From contig DASRAU010000021.1 in assembly GCA_035638075.1 (NCBI GenBank), positions 124,001 through 188,000 of the forward strand: a DNA stretch of 64,000 nucleotides. The letters are read 5' to 3'. The notes below the pieces were generated by a model that had not been told where the DNA came from, made no database searches, and saw only the letters and a list, made by a program, of their open reading frames with translations. The translations under genes were made by a program, and so were the position numbers. This DNA comes from DASRAU01 sp035638075. Lineage in GTDB: Bacteria > Acidobacteriota > Polarisedimenticolia > Gp22-AA2. Numbering within the stretch: position 1 is the first letter of the stretch; the number at the start of each line of letters is the position of its first letter. Below, in pieces: positions 1 through 9,756 of this stretch.

Positions 1-650
1 CTCGCGCAGGCGCGCCCGGCCGGCCACGGCGCGACGGTGGCTCTCGAGCGCGTAGGCGTCCTGCTCGGCGCGGCCGATGCCGAAGCGGCGCGCCAGCACC
101 TCCGCCGTCTCACCCATGTTGAGCCCGCTCCACGCGTCGCGCAGCCCGACCTCGAGCGCCGACCGGGGCGTCAGATCCGATCGGCTGAAGCCGAGGAGCG
201 CCCCGGCGCGCGCCATCACCGAGCGCGCCTTCCGGAGCCCCATGACGCGCCGCGTGAACCCCTGGTTCAGCTGGAACGGGATGCGCGACATCGACTCCAC
301 GCCGCCCGCGAGGACGACGTCGGAAAGCCCCGACTCGATGCGCTCCCAGGCGGTGGCGATGGCCTCGATCCCCGATCCGCAGTTGCGGTTGACGGTGACG
401 GCCGGGACCGATTTCGGCACGCCGGCGCGCAGCGCCGCGACGCGCGCCAGCGTCGTGGTGTCCGCCGGCTGCGCGATGTTGCCGACCACGACCTCGTCCA
501 CCTCGCGGGGGTCGAGGTCGACGCGCGCCATCGACTCGGCCATGGCCGCCCGCTGCAGCTCGTCTGCGGGCACGTCCTCGAGCACACCCCACGCCTTGCA
601 GAAAGGGGTCCTGACACCGTCGAGGATCACCACGCCGCGGCGCGGTGCGA

Positions 651-654
<4 letters not shown>
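1..654 (-). CDS. Thiolase (acetyl-CoA acyltransferase), N-terminal part, cut by window edge
   Basis: Only the first 218 codons are in the window and the gene runs off at base 1. The translation begins MIAPRRGVVILDGVRTPF, the usual thiolase opening. It carries the nucleophile motif NRNCGSG with the active-site Cys at residue 92, followed by a GGVESMS motif. Thiolases of this type cleave 3-ketoacyl-CoA or condense two acyl-CoA units in beta-oxidation or related acyl-CoA metabolism; the substrate cannot be told from this part. The ATG overlaps the stop of the upstream sigma-54 regulator in an ATGA (651-654), so the two are probably translationally coupled. The catalytic His and second Cys of the C-terminal half lie outside the window. 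Confidence 0.9.
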
Positions 655-2111
<1,457 letters not shown>

Positions 2112-2160
2112 GGGAGATTCGCCGCGCCGGCAAGCGTTGCGCGCGGACGACGATGATAAC

Positions 2161-2192
2161 AAAAAGCGGGGCCCGGAAAGTCCGGGCCCCGC
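2161..2192 (-). terminator. Rho-independent terminator after htrA
   Basis: A perfect 12-bp GC-rich stem (arms 2166-2177 and 2181-2192) with a 3-base loop is followed on the minus strand by five T (2165-2161). It lies 57 bases past the htrA stop and before the NtrX-like gene, separating the two transcription units. Confidence 0.9.
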
Positions 2193-2249
2193 ATCCGATC
2201 AACTCCGTGGTTCTCGGCAGAGGCCCCGGCGCCGGCCGGGGCCGCCCGA

Positions 2250-3872
2250 TCAGTCTTCCTTCGGGACGCGCAGCGTGACGTAGCGCGAGATCGGGTCGCC
2301 GCCGGTCCGCTGCGGCGGGTTGATGATGTAGAGCACCAGCAGGCTGTTCGGCTTCGCCTTGCGGATCTCCTTGCGGTACTCGGAGAGGCTCGACACCGGG
2401 ACCCGGTTGACCTCGACCACCACGTCGCCGTTGTTGAGCTGCTTCTCCCAGGCCTCCGAGACGCGCGACACGTGCGTGATCACCACGCCCTTGGTGTCGC
2501 GCGGCAGCCCGATCTCCTGCAGGATCGACGGGGTCAGCTCCTCGACGGTGATGCCCAGCTTGGTCTCGTTCTCCTCCACGCCGGGACCCTGCTCGCCTTC
2601 GCCCTGGCCGGATTTCTCGCCGCCGGAGCCCGAGGGACGATCGCCCAGGTTGGCGGAGAGGTTGACGGGCTTGCCGTCGCGCAGCACCGAGATCTTCACC
2701 TTCGAGCCCGGGGCGCTCGCCGAGATCAGCCGCACCACCTCATCCGAGGAGGTGACCGGCTTGCCATCGATGGCGGTGATGATGTCGCCGCGCTTCAGGC
2801 CCGCCTGGTCCGCGGCCTGTCCCGGCGTGACCGACTGCACCAGGGCTCCCTGGTCGTCCTTGAGCCCCCAGGCCTCGGCCATGTCCGGGCTGATCTCGCC
2901 GACCGTGATCCCGAGGTAGCCGCGCGTCACCTTGCCCTTGGTGCGCAGCTGGGTCATGACCTCCTGTGCGATGCTGGCCGGGACCGCGAAGCCGATCCCC
3001 TGGCCGACGCTGCTGATGGCGGTGTTCACGCCGACCACCTGGCCCGACACGTTGACCAGCGGTCCGCCCGAATTCCCGAAGTTGATCGCCGCGTCGGTCT
3101 GGATGAACGAGTCGAGCGAGAAATCGCGCGACAGGCCGCCGAGCTTGCGCCCCTTGGCGCTGACCACGCCCACCGTGACGGTGTGCTCGTACTGCAGCGG
3201 GTTGCCGACGGCGATGACCCAGTCGCCGATGCGCAGCGTGTCGGAGTTCCCGAACCCCAGGTACGGGAGCTTCTTGGCCACCTCGATCTTGATGAGGGCG
3301 ATGTCGGTGCTCGGGTCGGTGCCGACGACGTCGGCGTTGTAGTCGTGCCGGTCGTCGGTCAGGTTCACCTTGATGCGCGAGGCGCCCTCGACGACGTGGT
3401 AGTTGGTCAGGATGTAGCCGTCGTCGCTGATCAGGAACCCGGACCCGCCGCTCGTCTCGATGTCCGGCTCGTCCTGCTGGTCGGGAGCCTGCGGACCGCG
3501 CCGGTGCGGATTGGGGGTCTGCGGCCCTCCCGGGCCCTGCGGACCCTGCGGCCCGAAGAAGAACTCGAACGGATCGCCGCGGAAGAGCGGCTGCTTGCTC
3601 TTGCTGCGGTCCGAGACCTCGGTGGCGGTGATGCTGACGACGGCCGGGTTCACCCGCTCGGCGATGTCGGCGAACGAGCCGGGGACGGCGCCGGTGGAGC
3701 CGGCATTCATCTGGGCCACCGCCGCCGCGTGCATCGGCCGGCCGGCGTCGAGGCCGGCCTCGGCCGCGCGGCCCGGCAGGGTCAGGTTCAGCCCGCCCGC
3801 CAGCACCATCCCGAAGACGACCGAGCCGAGCGCGATGAGCGCCAGCGTGACGAAACGACCCTGCTTCTGCAT
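2250..3872 (-). CDS. HtrA/DegP-family periplasmic serine protease
   Basis: This is a 540-residue Do-type protease. It has an N-terminal membrane anchor or signal (about 7-27), then a Gly/Pro/Gln-rich linker (107-130). The trypsin-like domain carries His159 (TNYHVVEG), Asp190 (STDIALIK) and Ser268 (GNSGGPL). Two PDZ domains follow, the second near residues 440-535. It would degrade or refold misfolded envelope proteins. I choose ATG 3872 because AAGGAG lies 9 bases upstream and a good sigma-70-type promoter (3924-3953) sits just before it. The frame stays open upstream into a receiver domain beginning at 4385, so a longer fused product is also possible. The transcript ends at the hairpin at 2161-2192. 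Confidence 0.93.
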   Translation of the reverse strand: MQKQGRFVTLALIALGSVVFGMVLAGGLNLTLPGRAAEAGLDAGRPMHAAAVAQMNAGSTGAVPGSFADIAERVNPAVVSITATEVSDRSKSKQPLFRGDPFEFFFGPQGPQGPGGPQTPNPHRRGPQAPDQQDEPDIETSGGSGFLISDDGYILTNYHVVEGASRIKVNLTDDRHDYNADVVGTDPSTDIALIKIEVAKKLPYLGFGNSDTLRIGDWVIAVGNPLQYEHTVTVGVVSAKGRKLGGLSRDFSLDSFIQTDAAINFGNSGGPLVNVSGQVVGVNTAISSVGQGIGFAVPASIAQEVMTQLRTKGKVTRGYLGITVGEISPDMAEAWGLKDDQGALVQSVTPGQAADQAGLKRGDIITAIDGKPVTSSDEVVRLISASAPGSKVKISVLRDGKPVNLSANLGDRPSGSGGEKSGQGEGEQGPGVEENETKLGITVEELTPSILQEIGLPRDTKGVVITHVSRVSEAWEKQLNNGDVVVEVNRVPVSSLSEYRKEIRKAKPNSLLVLYIINPPQRTGGDPISRYVTLRVPKED

Positions 3873-4385
3873 GGATTGTGGCTCCTTGATCCCGCCCGGA
3901 ATTCCGCCCGCCGAAGGAACGTCAGTATAGGACCCGCCGAAAGGCGTGGTCAAGAAAGGCGCGTCCTGCGCCCCGGCGCGCCGCTGGTCCGGGGCGCCCT
4001 CGGTCGCGAGCAACCGCTCGACGGTGCCGAGCAGGCGCGCCGGATCCACCGGCTTGTCGATGACCGCCTCGATCCCGAGACGCGCCGCGCGCTCCCGCAG
4101 GGCGGAGTCGGCGAAGGCCGTGATGAGCAGCGCGCGTCCGGAGAACTTCGCAGCCCCCTCCCGCAGCCGGTCGATCAGGTCGAGACCGCACAGTCCGGGC
4201 ATCTGCTGATCGAGGATGAGGAGGTCGGCGTTGCGCAGCACCGCGGGGTCCTCGATGGCCTCGCACGACGCCGCCTGCAGCACGATCCGGTGCCCCAGCT
4301 TCCCGAGCAGCCGGCCATACGTCGCCAGGGCGGCGGGGTCGTCCTCGATCACGACGATGGTCTTGGGGCCGGAGCTGGAGGTCAT
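3873..4385 (-). CDS. Response-regulator receiver domain reading in frame into HtrA
   Basis: ATG 4385 begins MTSSSGPKTIVVIEDDPAA, a CheY-like receiver with an acidic pair at the end of beta-1, phospho-acceptor Asp in LLILDQQMPG, Thr in LLITAFAD and Lys in AVIDKPVDP. It has no output domain before about residue 130, after which a roughly 40-residue linker leads, without any stop codon, into the Met of the HtrA protease at 3872. Two readings are possible: a true fusion of a cytoplasmic receiver, a membrane segment and a periplasmic protease, or a stand-alone receiver whose stop was lost by mutation or sequencing error. The internal promoter and ribosome binding site favour HtrA also being made separately. 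No Shine-Dalgarno is seen before 4385. Confidence 0.65.
3924..3953 (-). promoter_or_regulatory. Sigma-70-type promoter inside the receiver-HtrA frame
   Basis: On the minus strand TTGACC (3953-3948) and TATACT (3929-3924) are separated by 18 bases, each hexamer 5/6 to consensus. Initiation near 3917 would give a leader of about 45 bases before the HtrA ATG at 3872 with its AAGGAG. This is unusually good for such a GC-rich region. Confidence 0.7.
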
Positions 4386-4438
4386 CGCCGGCGGAAAACA
4401 GCAAGCGTTGTGCCACGGTCAGGAGCGCGCGATTCCTT

Positions 4439-4458
4439 AGGAGGACGGGCGTCCTCCT
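4439..4458. repeat. 9-bp perfect hairpin between the sigma-54 regulator and the receiver gene
   Basis: Arms AGGAGGACG and CGTCCTCCT are separated by two bases. It lies in the 185-base gap after the regulator ending at 4571 and before the receiver start at 4385. No T-run follows on the minus strand, so it is at best a weak or factor-assisted terminator. The same gap also has a run of GGGTC/GACCC repeats (about 4520-4560) that could fold. Confidence 0.4.
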
Positions 4459-4570
4459 CGCCCCGGCGGGGTCCCCGACTGTCCCTCCACGTCACCGACC
4501 CGCGCCAATTTGACGCCGGGTCCGCGCCCGTCGGGTCCGACCCGACCCGGTCCGGGCCCGGGACGCCGGC

Positions 4571-5989
4571 CTAGAAGGAGCCGTCTCCCGAGCGGTCGTC
4601 GTCCCTCGTCCCCTGGTCGTATTCCTTCAGCTTGCGCTGCAGGGTCCGAAGGCCGATTCCGAGCAGCTCGGCCGCGCGGGTGCGGTTGCCGCCGGTCTCC
4701 TCGAGCGCCCGCAGGATCGCTTCGCGCTCGATCTCTTCCATCGTGCGCGAGGGGCCGGGCGCCGCGGTCGGAGCCTGCGTCGCGCGCGGCCGCGCCGTTC
4801 CCTCCGGACGGTAGGGATCGGGGAGATCCTCGATGCGCACCCGGGTCGTGCCGGCCGGGGCGAGGACGACCAGGCTCTCCATGAGATTGCGCAGCTCGCG
4901 GACGTTGCCGTCCCAGCGCGCCCGGCCGAGCGCCTCGACGACCTCGGGGTCGAGCACGAGATCGGTCCGCCGGTTCTCGTCCTTGAAGAGCGCGAAGAAG
5001 CGCTCCGCCAGGATCGGGATGTCCTCGGGCCGCTCGCGCAAGGGCGGCAGCGCGATGGTGACCACCTTGAGGCGGTAGTACAGGTCGCTGCGGAAGGCGC
5101 CGTTGGCGACGCGCGTCGCGAGTTCGGCGTTGGTGGCCGCCAGGATGCGCACGTCCACGTGGATCGTCTCGGTCCCGCCGACGCGCATGAACGAGCGCTC
5201 CTCGAGCACGCGCAGGAGCTTCGCCTGCAGTGCCAGCGGCAGCTCGCTGATCTCGTCGAGGAAGAGCGTGCCCTTGTCGGCCAGCTCGAACGTGCCGACT
5301 TTGCGCTGCAGGGCGCCGGTGAAGGCGCCGCGCTCGTGCCCGAACATCTCGCTCTCCAGGATGTCGGGCGGGATGGCGGCGGCGTTCACCGCGACGAAGC
5401 GGGCATCCTTGCGCGGCGAGTGCTGGTGCAGGGCGTTGGCGATGAGCTCCTTGCCGGTGCCGCTCTCCCCGGTGATGAGGACGCTCGAGCGCGTCGGCGC
5501 CACGAGCTGCAGCTGGTGCAGCACCTGCTGCATCGCCGGCGATCGCCCCAGGATCTTCCCGAAGGAGAACTTCTCGTCGAGGCGTTCCTTCAGCCGCGCG
5601 ACCTCGGCCGACAGGCGGCGCTTCTCCACCGCGGCGGCGACGCGCTTCCGCAGCTCCACGAGATTCACCGGCTTCTGGAGGTAGTCGTCGGCCCCCTGCT
5701 TCATGGCGTCGACGGCCGACTCCACCGATCCGAACCCGGTGATGACGAGCACCCCGAGCGCCGGATCGATGAGACGCGCCTGGCGCAGCACCTCGAGGCC
5801 GTTCAGCCCCGGCATGCGCAGGTCGGTGACGAGGAGATCGGCGCCCCGCGCGCGCAGCATCTCGAGGCCCTCCTCGCCGCCGCCGCACGCGATGACGTCG
5901 TACCCGTCCTTCTTCAGCGCCATCTCGGTCGACTTGCGGTTGCTCTCGTCGTCGTCGATGACGATGATCTGCCCGCGTCCGGCCGTCAT
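4571..5989 (-). CDS. Sigma-54-dependent response regulator (NtrC/ZraR-like)
   Basis: This 472-residue protein has a receiver domain with phospho-acceptor Asp56 (LLVTDLRMPG) and the Lys of LQKPVN. An AAA+ domain follows with Walker A GESGTGK at 174-180, GAFTGA at 221-226 and Walker B GTLFLDEIS. A Fis-type helix-turn-helix (NRTRAAELLGIGLRTLQRKL) ends the protein. ATG 5989 is preceded by GGAGG and overlaps the ligA stop as ATGA. The operon order histidine kinase, ligA, this regulator makes it the likely partner of the kinase at 8046-9494. The same frame is open upstream across ligA, but that is a shadow of ligA codon bias. Confidence 0.94.
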   Translation of the reverse strand: MTAGRGQIIVIDDDESNRKSTEMALKKDGYDVIACGGGEEGLEMLRARGADLLVTDLRMPGLNGLEVLRQARLIDPALGVLVITGFGSVESAVDAMKQGADDYLQKPVNLVELRKRVAAAVEKRRLSAEVARLKERLDEKFSFGKILGRSPAMQQVLHQLQLVAPTRSSVLITGESGTGKELIANALHQHSPRKDARFVAVNAAAIPPDILESEMFGHERGAFTGALQRKVGTFELADKGTLFLDEISELPLALQAKLLRVLEERSFMRVGGTETIHVDVRILAATNAELATRVANGAFRSDLYYRLKVVTIALPPLRERPEDIPILAERFFALFKDENRRTDLVLDPEVVEALGRARWDGNVRELRNLMESLVVLAPAGTTRVRIEDLPDPYRPEGTARPRATQAPTAAPGPSRTMEEIEREAILRALEETGGNRTRAAELLGIGLRTLQRKLKEYDQGTRDDDRSGDGSF

Positions 5990-8049
5990 CGCTCCTCCGT
6001 CACGGCGGCGTCCCCGCCGGTTTCGCCGGCGCCGCCTCCGGCGCCCAGCAGCGCGGCGAGCTCCGCCGCCTCCACGATCTTCACCCCGAGCGCGCGCGCC
6101 TTGTCCACCTTCGAGCCCGGATCGTCGCCGGCGATCAGGAGGTCGGTGCGGCGGGAGATCCCCTCGGTCACCCGTCCCCCGCCTTCGCGCACCCGGCGGC
6201 GGAGCTCGTCGCGCGTGAACCCGGGCACCGTGCCGGTGATCACCACCGCCTTGCCGGCGAACGGCCCGGCGGAAGGTGTTTCGACGCGCGGCGACGGCTC
6301 CAGGGTCAGCTTCGCATCGCGCAGGCGCTGGATCAATCTCTGATTCTCGGGCCGATCGAAGAACTGGCGGATAGCCTCGGCCACCCTCTCTCCCACTTCC
6401 CGCGCTCCCGTCAGGTCCTCGAGGGAGGCCTTTTCGAGCTCTTCCATCGTGCGGAAACGCTCGACCAGCAGCTCCGCGGTCCGCTCCCCGATGAAGCGGA
6501 TGCCGAGAGCGTAAAGCACCCGCTCGAGCGGCACCGCGCGGCTGCGCTCGATCTGGCGCATCAGGTTTTCGGCCGACTTCCTGCCCATCCGTTCCAGCCC
6601 GGCAAGCGTGTCGGCATCGAGCTGGTAAAGATCGGCGAGGTCGCGCACGAGTCCCCGCGCCAGGAGCTGGTCCACCAGCGCCGATCCGAGCCCGTCGATG
6701 TCCATGGCGTCGCGCCGGGCAAAGTGCAGGATCGATTCCTTCAGCCGCGCCGGGCAGGAGGCGTTGACACAGCGGGAGACGACCTCCCCCTCCTCCCGGA
6801 CCACGTCCGAGCCGCATGCGGGGCAGTGCGTGGGCCAGGCGAACTCGACCGCCTCCGGTCCCCGCTCCACCACCTTGATGATCTTCGGGATGACGTCGCC
6901 GGCGCGCTCCAGCAGGATCCGGTCGCCGACGCGCACGTCCTTGCGCTTCAGCTCTTCTTCGTTGTGCAGGGTCGCGCGCTGGATGGTCGCGCCGGCGAGC
7001 CGCACCGGCTCGAGGATCGCCGACGGCGTCAGCGCGCCGGTCCGTCCCACGGTCACGTCGATGGCGAGGACGCGCGTGGTCGCCTGCCGCGCCGGGAACT
7101 TCCAGGCGCAGGCCCAGCGCGGCGCCCGCGCCGTGAACCCCGCCCTCTCTTGAATTTGCAGGTCGTTGACCTTGATGACGCAGCCGTCCACTTCGTACGC
7201 GAGCGCGTCGCGCCCGGCGCCGCGCTCCGCGTAGTACGCCTCGACCTCCTCGAGGCCGCGGCAGACCTTCGCGTGCGGCGTCACCCTGATCCCCAGCCCG
7301 CGCAAGAGGTCCATCCCGTCGCTGTGCGTCGCGGGCATCGGCTCCCCTTCCACGCGCGCCAGCCCCCAGGCGAAGAAGTCGAGCGGCCGCCCGGCCACCA
7401 GCGCCGGGTCCTGGAGGCGCAGGGTGCCCGCCGCGGCGTTGCGCGGGTTGGCGAACACCGGCTCCCCCGCCTCCTCGCGCCGCCGGTTCATCGCCTCGAA
7501 GGGCTCGAGCGGATAGAAGACCTCGCCGCGCGCCTCGAGCAGGGGGACCGGGCGCAGCAGCCGCAGGGGCACGGCCGGGATGGTGCGCACTGCCGCCGTC
7601 ACCTCCTCGCCGGTGGATCCGTCGCCGCGCGTCACGGCGCGCGCCAGCCGTCCGTCTTCGTAGATCAGCGAAAGCGAGGTCCCGTCGATCTTCAGCTCGG
7701 CCGAGAAGGGGATCGGCGTCCCGCCGCCGTCCGGATCGAGGACCCGCTGCAGCCGATCGTGCCAGGCGCGGAATTCCTCGCCGTTCATGACGTTGTCGAG
7801 GCTGAGCATCGGCACCGCGTGACGCGCGGTCGGCAGGTCCCCCTCGACCTCCGCCCCGACGCGCTGGGTCGGCGAATCGGCGGAGACCAGGTCGGGGTAG
7901 AGCCCCTCGATCTCCTTGAGCTCGCGCTCGAGCGCGTCGTATTCGCTGTCCGAGACGATCGGGGCGTCGTCCACGAAATAGCGCTTGCGGTGCATCCAGA
8001 TGTCGCGGCGCAGCGCTTCGGCGCGGGCCGCGGCCTCGCCGTGCGTCAC
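5986..8049 (-). CDS. ligA: NAD-dependent DNA ligase LigA
   Basis: The 687-residue protein has all LigA parts in order: domain Ia (YxxDxxP-type N-terminus), adenylation domain with the nucleophilic Lys120 in ELKIDG, OB fold, four-Cys zinc finger (CPACG ... CVNASC), helix-hairpin-helix region and a C-terminal BRCT domain (about 595-670). It seals nicks during replication and repair using NAD+. The start is GTG 8049, overlapping the kinase stop as GTGA. The stop overlaps the next regulator as ATGA. Length is normal for the family (about 670). Being locked between a sensor kinase and its regulator is odd for this housekeeping gene. Confidence 0.96.
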   Translation of the reverse strand: MTHGEAAARAEALRRDIWMHRKRYFVDDAPIVSDSEYDALERELKEIEGLYPDLVSADSPTQRVGAEVEGDLPTARHAVPMLSLDNVMNGEEFRAWHDRLQRVLDPDGGGTPIPFSAELKIDGTSLSLIYEDGRLARAVTRGDGSTGEEVTAAVRTIPAVPLRLLRPVPLLEARGEVFYPLEPFEAMNRRREEAGEPVFANPRNAAAGTLRLQDPALVAGRPLDFFAWGLARVEGEPMPATHSDGMDLLRGLGIRVTPHAKVCRGLEEVEAYYAERGAGRDALAYEVDGCVIKVNDLQIQERAGFTARAPRWACAWKFPARQATTRVLAIDVTVGRTGALTPSAILEPVRLAGATIQRATLHNEEELKRKDVRVGDRILLERAGDVIPKIIKVVERGPEAVEFAWPTHCPACGSDVVREEGEVVSRCVNASCPARLKESILHFARRDAMDIDGLGSALVDQLLARGLVRDLADLYQLDADTLAGLERMGRKSAENLMRQIERSRAVPLERVLYALGIRFIGERTAELLVERFRTMEELEKASLEDLTGAREVGERVAEAIRQFFDRPENQRLIQRLRDAKLTLEPSPRVETPSAGPFAGKAVVITGTVPGFTRDELRRRVREGGGRVTEGISRRTDLLIAGDDPGSKVDKARALGVKIVEAAELAALLGAGGGAGETGGDAAVTEER

Positions 8050-9494
8050 GGCCGCGCCGCCGCCGGGGCCGGCAGGCCGGCGGCTTCCGTCCGCTGCCGG
8101 CGCGGCCAGCGCAGGACGAAGCGGGCGCCGCGCCCGCCGGGCCCGCTCTCGACCGCGATCCGGCCGCCGTGCACCTGCAGGATGCGCGCGGCAATCGGCA
8201 GCCCGAGCCCGGTGCCGCCGGGACGGCTGGAGTAGAAGACCTCGAAGACGCGCTCGCGGTCGGCGGCCGGGATGCCGGGCCCGTCATCGGTGATCGCCAC
8301 GAACACCCCGCCGTCGGCGGCGATCCCGGTCTCCACCGTGACGCTGCCCTTCCCCTTGAGGATCTGCACGGCGTTGATCAGGATGTTCATCAGCGCCTGG
8401 CGGATGAGCCCCTCGTCGAGGTCGACCATCGGCAGGTACTGCGCCGGCTGCTCGCGCAGCGTGACGCCGTGCGCCTCGAACTGCGGCCGCACCAGCGTGC
8501 AGGTCCCCGCGACCACCTGGTTGAGATCGCGGTTCTCGAAACGGGGGGCGGACGGCCGCGCATAAGAGAGGAAGTTGTCCACCAGGCTCGACAGCCGCCG
8601 GATCTCCCCCTGCAGCGTGCCGAGGTACTGGCGCGTATCGCCGGTCGCCTCCCCGCCGAGGCGGCTGACCAGGTCCTCCTCCAGCATTTGAAGATTCATG
8701 CTCAGGACGTTGAGCGGGTTGCGGATCTCGTGGGCCAGGCCGGCCGCGAGCCCGCCGACGTAGGCGAGCCGGTCGTCCATCTGCGCCTGCGCCTCGAGGA
8801 GCCGCGTCCGGTTCAGCAGGCGCAGCACATAGAGGAAGGCGATCACCAGGATGAGGACCGCGACCGCGGCGCCGATCCAGATCTTCCGCTGCAGGTCGGC
8901 GCGCAGCCCCTGCAGCTCGCGCTCGATCTGATCCTCGGGGATGCCGATCTCCCGCACCACGGAGGGGTCGCTCCCCATCGGCTGGCGCACCACGAGCACC
9001 GGCACCGGCTGCCCGTCGACGATCCAGACCTCGTGCCCGCCCTGGTGATTCGGATCGAAGTGGGGCTCGGTCTGCCCGCCTTCGCCCGGCAGCACCCCCT
9101 GCCAGAAGTCGCGCCACAGGACGCGGCCACGGGTGTCCACGAGGGCGCGCTCCAGGCGTCCCGTCAGGGTGCGGAAGAACCCGACCGGACGGGCGGCGGC
9201 CGCGGAGTCCGGAGCCTCCCAGTCACGCGACTGCGGCGCGCCGACGACGCACTCGGTCCCCGGGGCGGCGCCCGGCGGCGCGTCGCTCGGCAGCAGCGGC
9301 GCCACCGGCATGGGGCGCGTCCGGAGCGCGTCGAACGACTCGCGGAAGGCGCGGTCCACCACCTGGGTCCCCAGCGAGCGGAAGGCGAGCTGCGCCAGCA
9401 GGGTGACGTCCGCGACGAAGAGCCCGGTGAACAGGGTGGATGCAAACAGCAGTCGCTTGCCGTAGGCCGGCCGCGATCGGCAGACTTCCCGCAA
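8046..9494 (-). CDS. Membrane sensor histidine kinase
   Basis: This 482-residue protein has two membrane segments (about 15-37 and 205-226) bracketing a periplasmic region of about 165 residues that would sense the signal. A dimerisation/phospho-acceptor domain follows with His255 in GLAHEIRNPLN. The HATPase domain has the N box NILINAV, G1 DDGPGIP and G2 GGTGLGL. It should autophosphorylate and pass phosphate to a receiver, most likely the regulator two genes downstream. The start is TTG 9494, supported by GGAGGG 7 bases upstream; no ATG or GTG is well placed. The periplasmic domain matches no family I recognise. Confidence 0.92.
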   Translation of the reverse strand: MREVCRSRPAYGKRLLFASTLFTGLFVADVTLLAQLAFRSLGTQVVDRAFRESFDALRTRPMPVAPLLPSDAPPGAAPGTECVVGAPQSRDWEAPDSAAAARPVGFFRTLTGRLERALVDTRGRVLWRDFWQGVLPGEGGQTEPHFDPNHQGGHEVWIVDGQPVPVLVVRQPMGSDPSVVREIGIPEDQIERELQGLRADLQRKIWIGAAVAVLILVIAFLYVLRLLNRTRLLEAQAQMDDRLAYVGGLAAGLAHEIRNPLNVLSMNLQMLEEDLVSRLGGEATGDTRQYLGTLQGEIRRLSSLVDNFLSYARPSAPRFENRDLNQVVAGTCTLVRPQFEAHGVTLREQPAQYLPMVDLDEGLIRQALMNILINAVQILKGKGSVTVETGIAADGGVFVAITDDGPGIPAADRERVFEVFYSSRPGGTGLGLPIAARILQVHGGRIAVESGPGGRGARFVLRWPRRQRTEAAGLPAPAAARP

Positions 9495-9618
9495 AGAGCG
9501 CCCTCCGCGCGCCGAGAGGATGGGGAATCGAAGCGTTCACGATAGCACAGCCGCCGGAGGCGGCCGCGCGGCGCGGTGTCCCCTCCGCGCAGCACCGCAC
9601 CGGCGCGGCTTCCCGTCG

Positions 9619-9648
9619 TTGACAGCCCAAAAAAGGACGTGCTAGCAT
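9619..9648 (+). promoter_or_regulatory. Sigma-70-type promoter for the OmpA/TSP3 gene
   Basis: A perfect TTGACA (9619-9624) is followed after 18 bases by TAGCAT (9643-9648). The gene starts at 9757, giving a leader of about 100 bases. The divergent kinase begins at 9494. Confidence 0.7.
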
Positions 9649-9756
9649 CCGCCGCTTTTTCGATGCCAGAGACGCCTTTACCTCCGCCGCCGACACGGGC
9701 CGTCGTCCCCGCCGGTCGGCGGCGTTCTGTTAGCCGCGAATCGAGGACTTCGGCGC

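Noticed and set aside
5990..8287. N-terminal extension of the sigma-54 regulator at 4571-5989 through ligA
   Set aside because: The extra residues are an out-of-frame reading of ligA, and a Shine-Dalgarno and ATGA overlap mark the real start at 5989.
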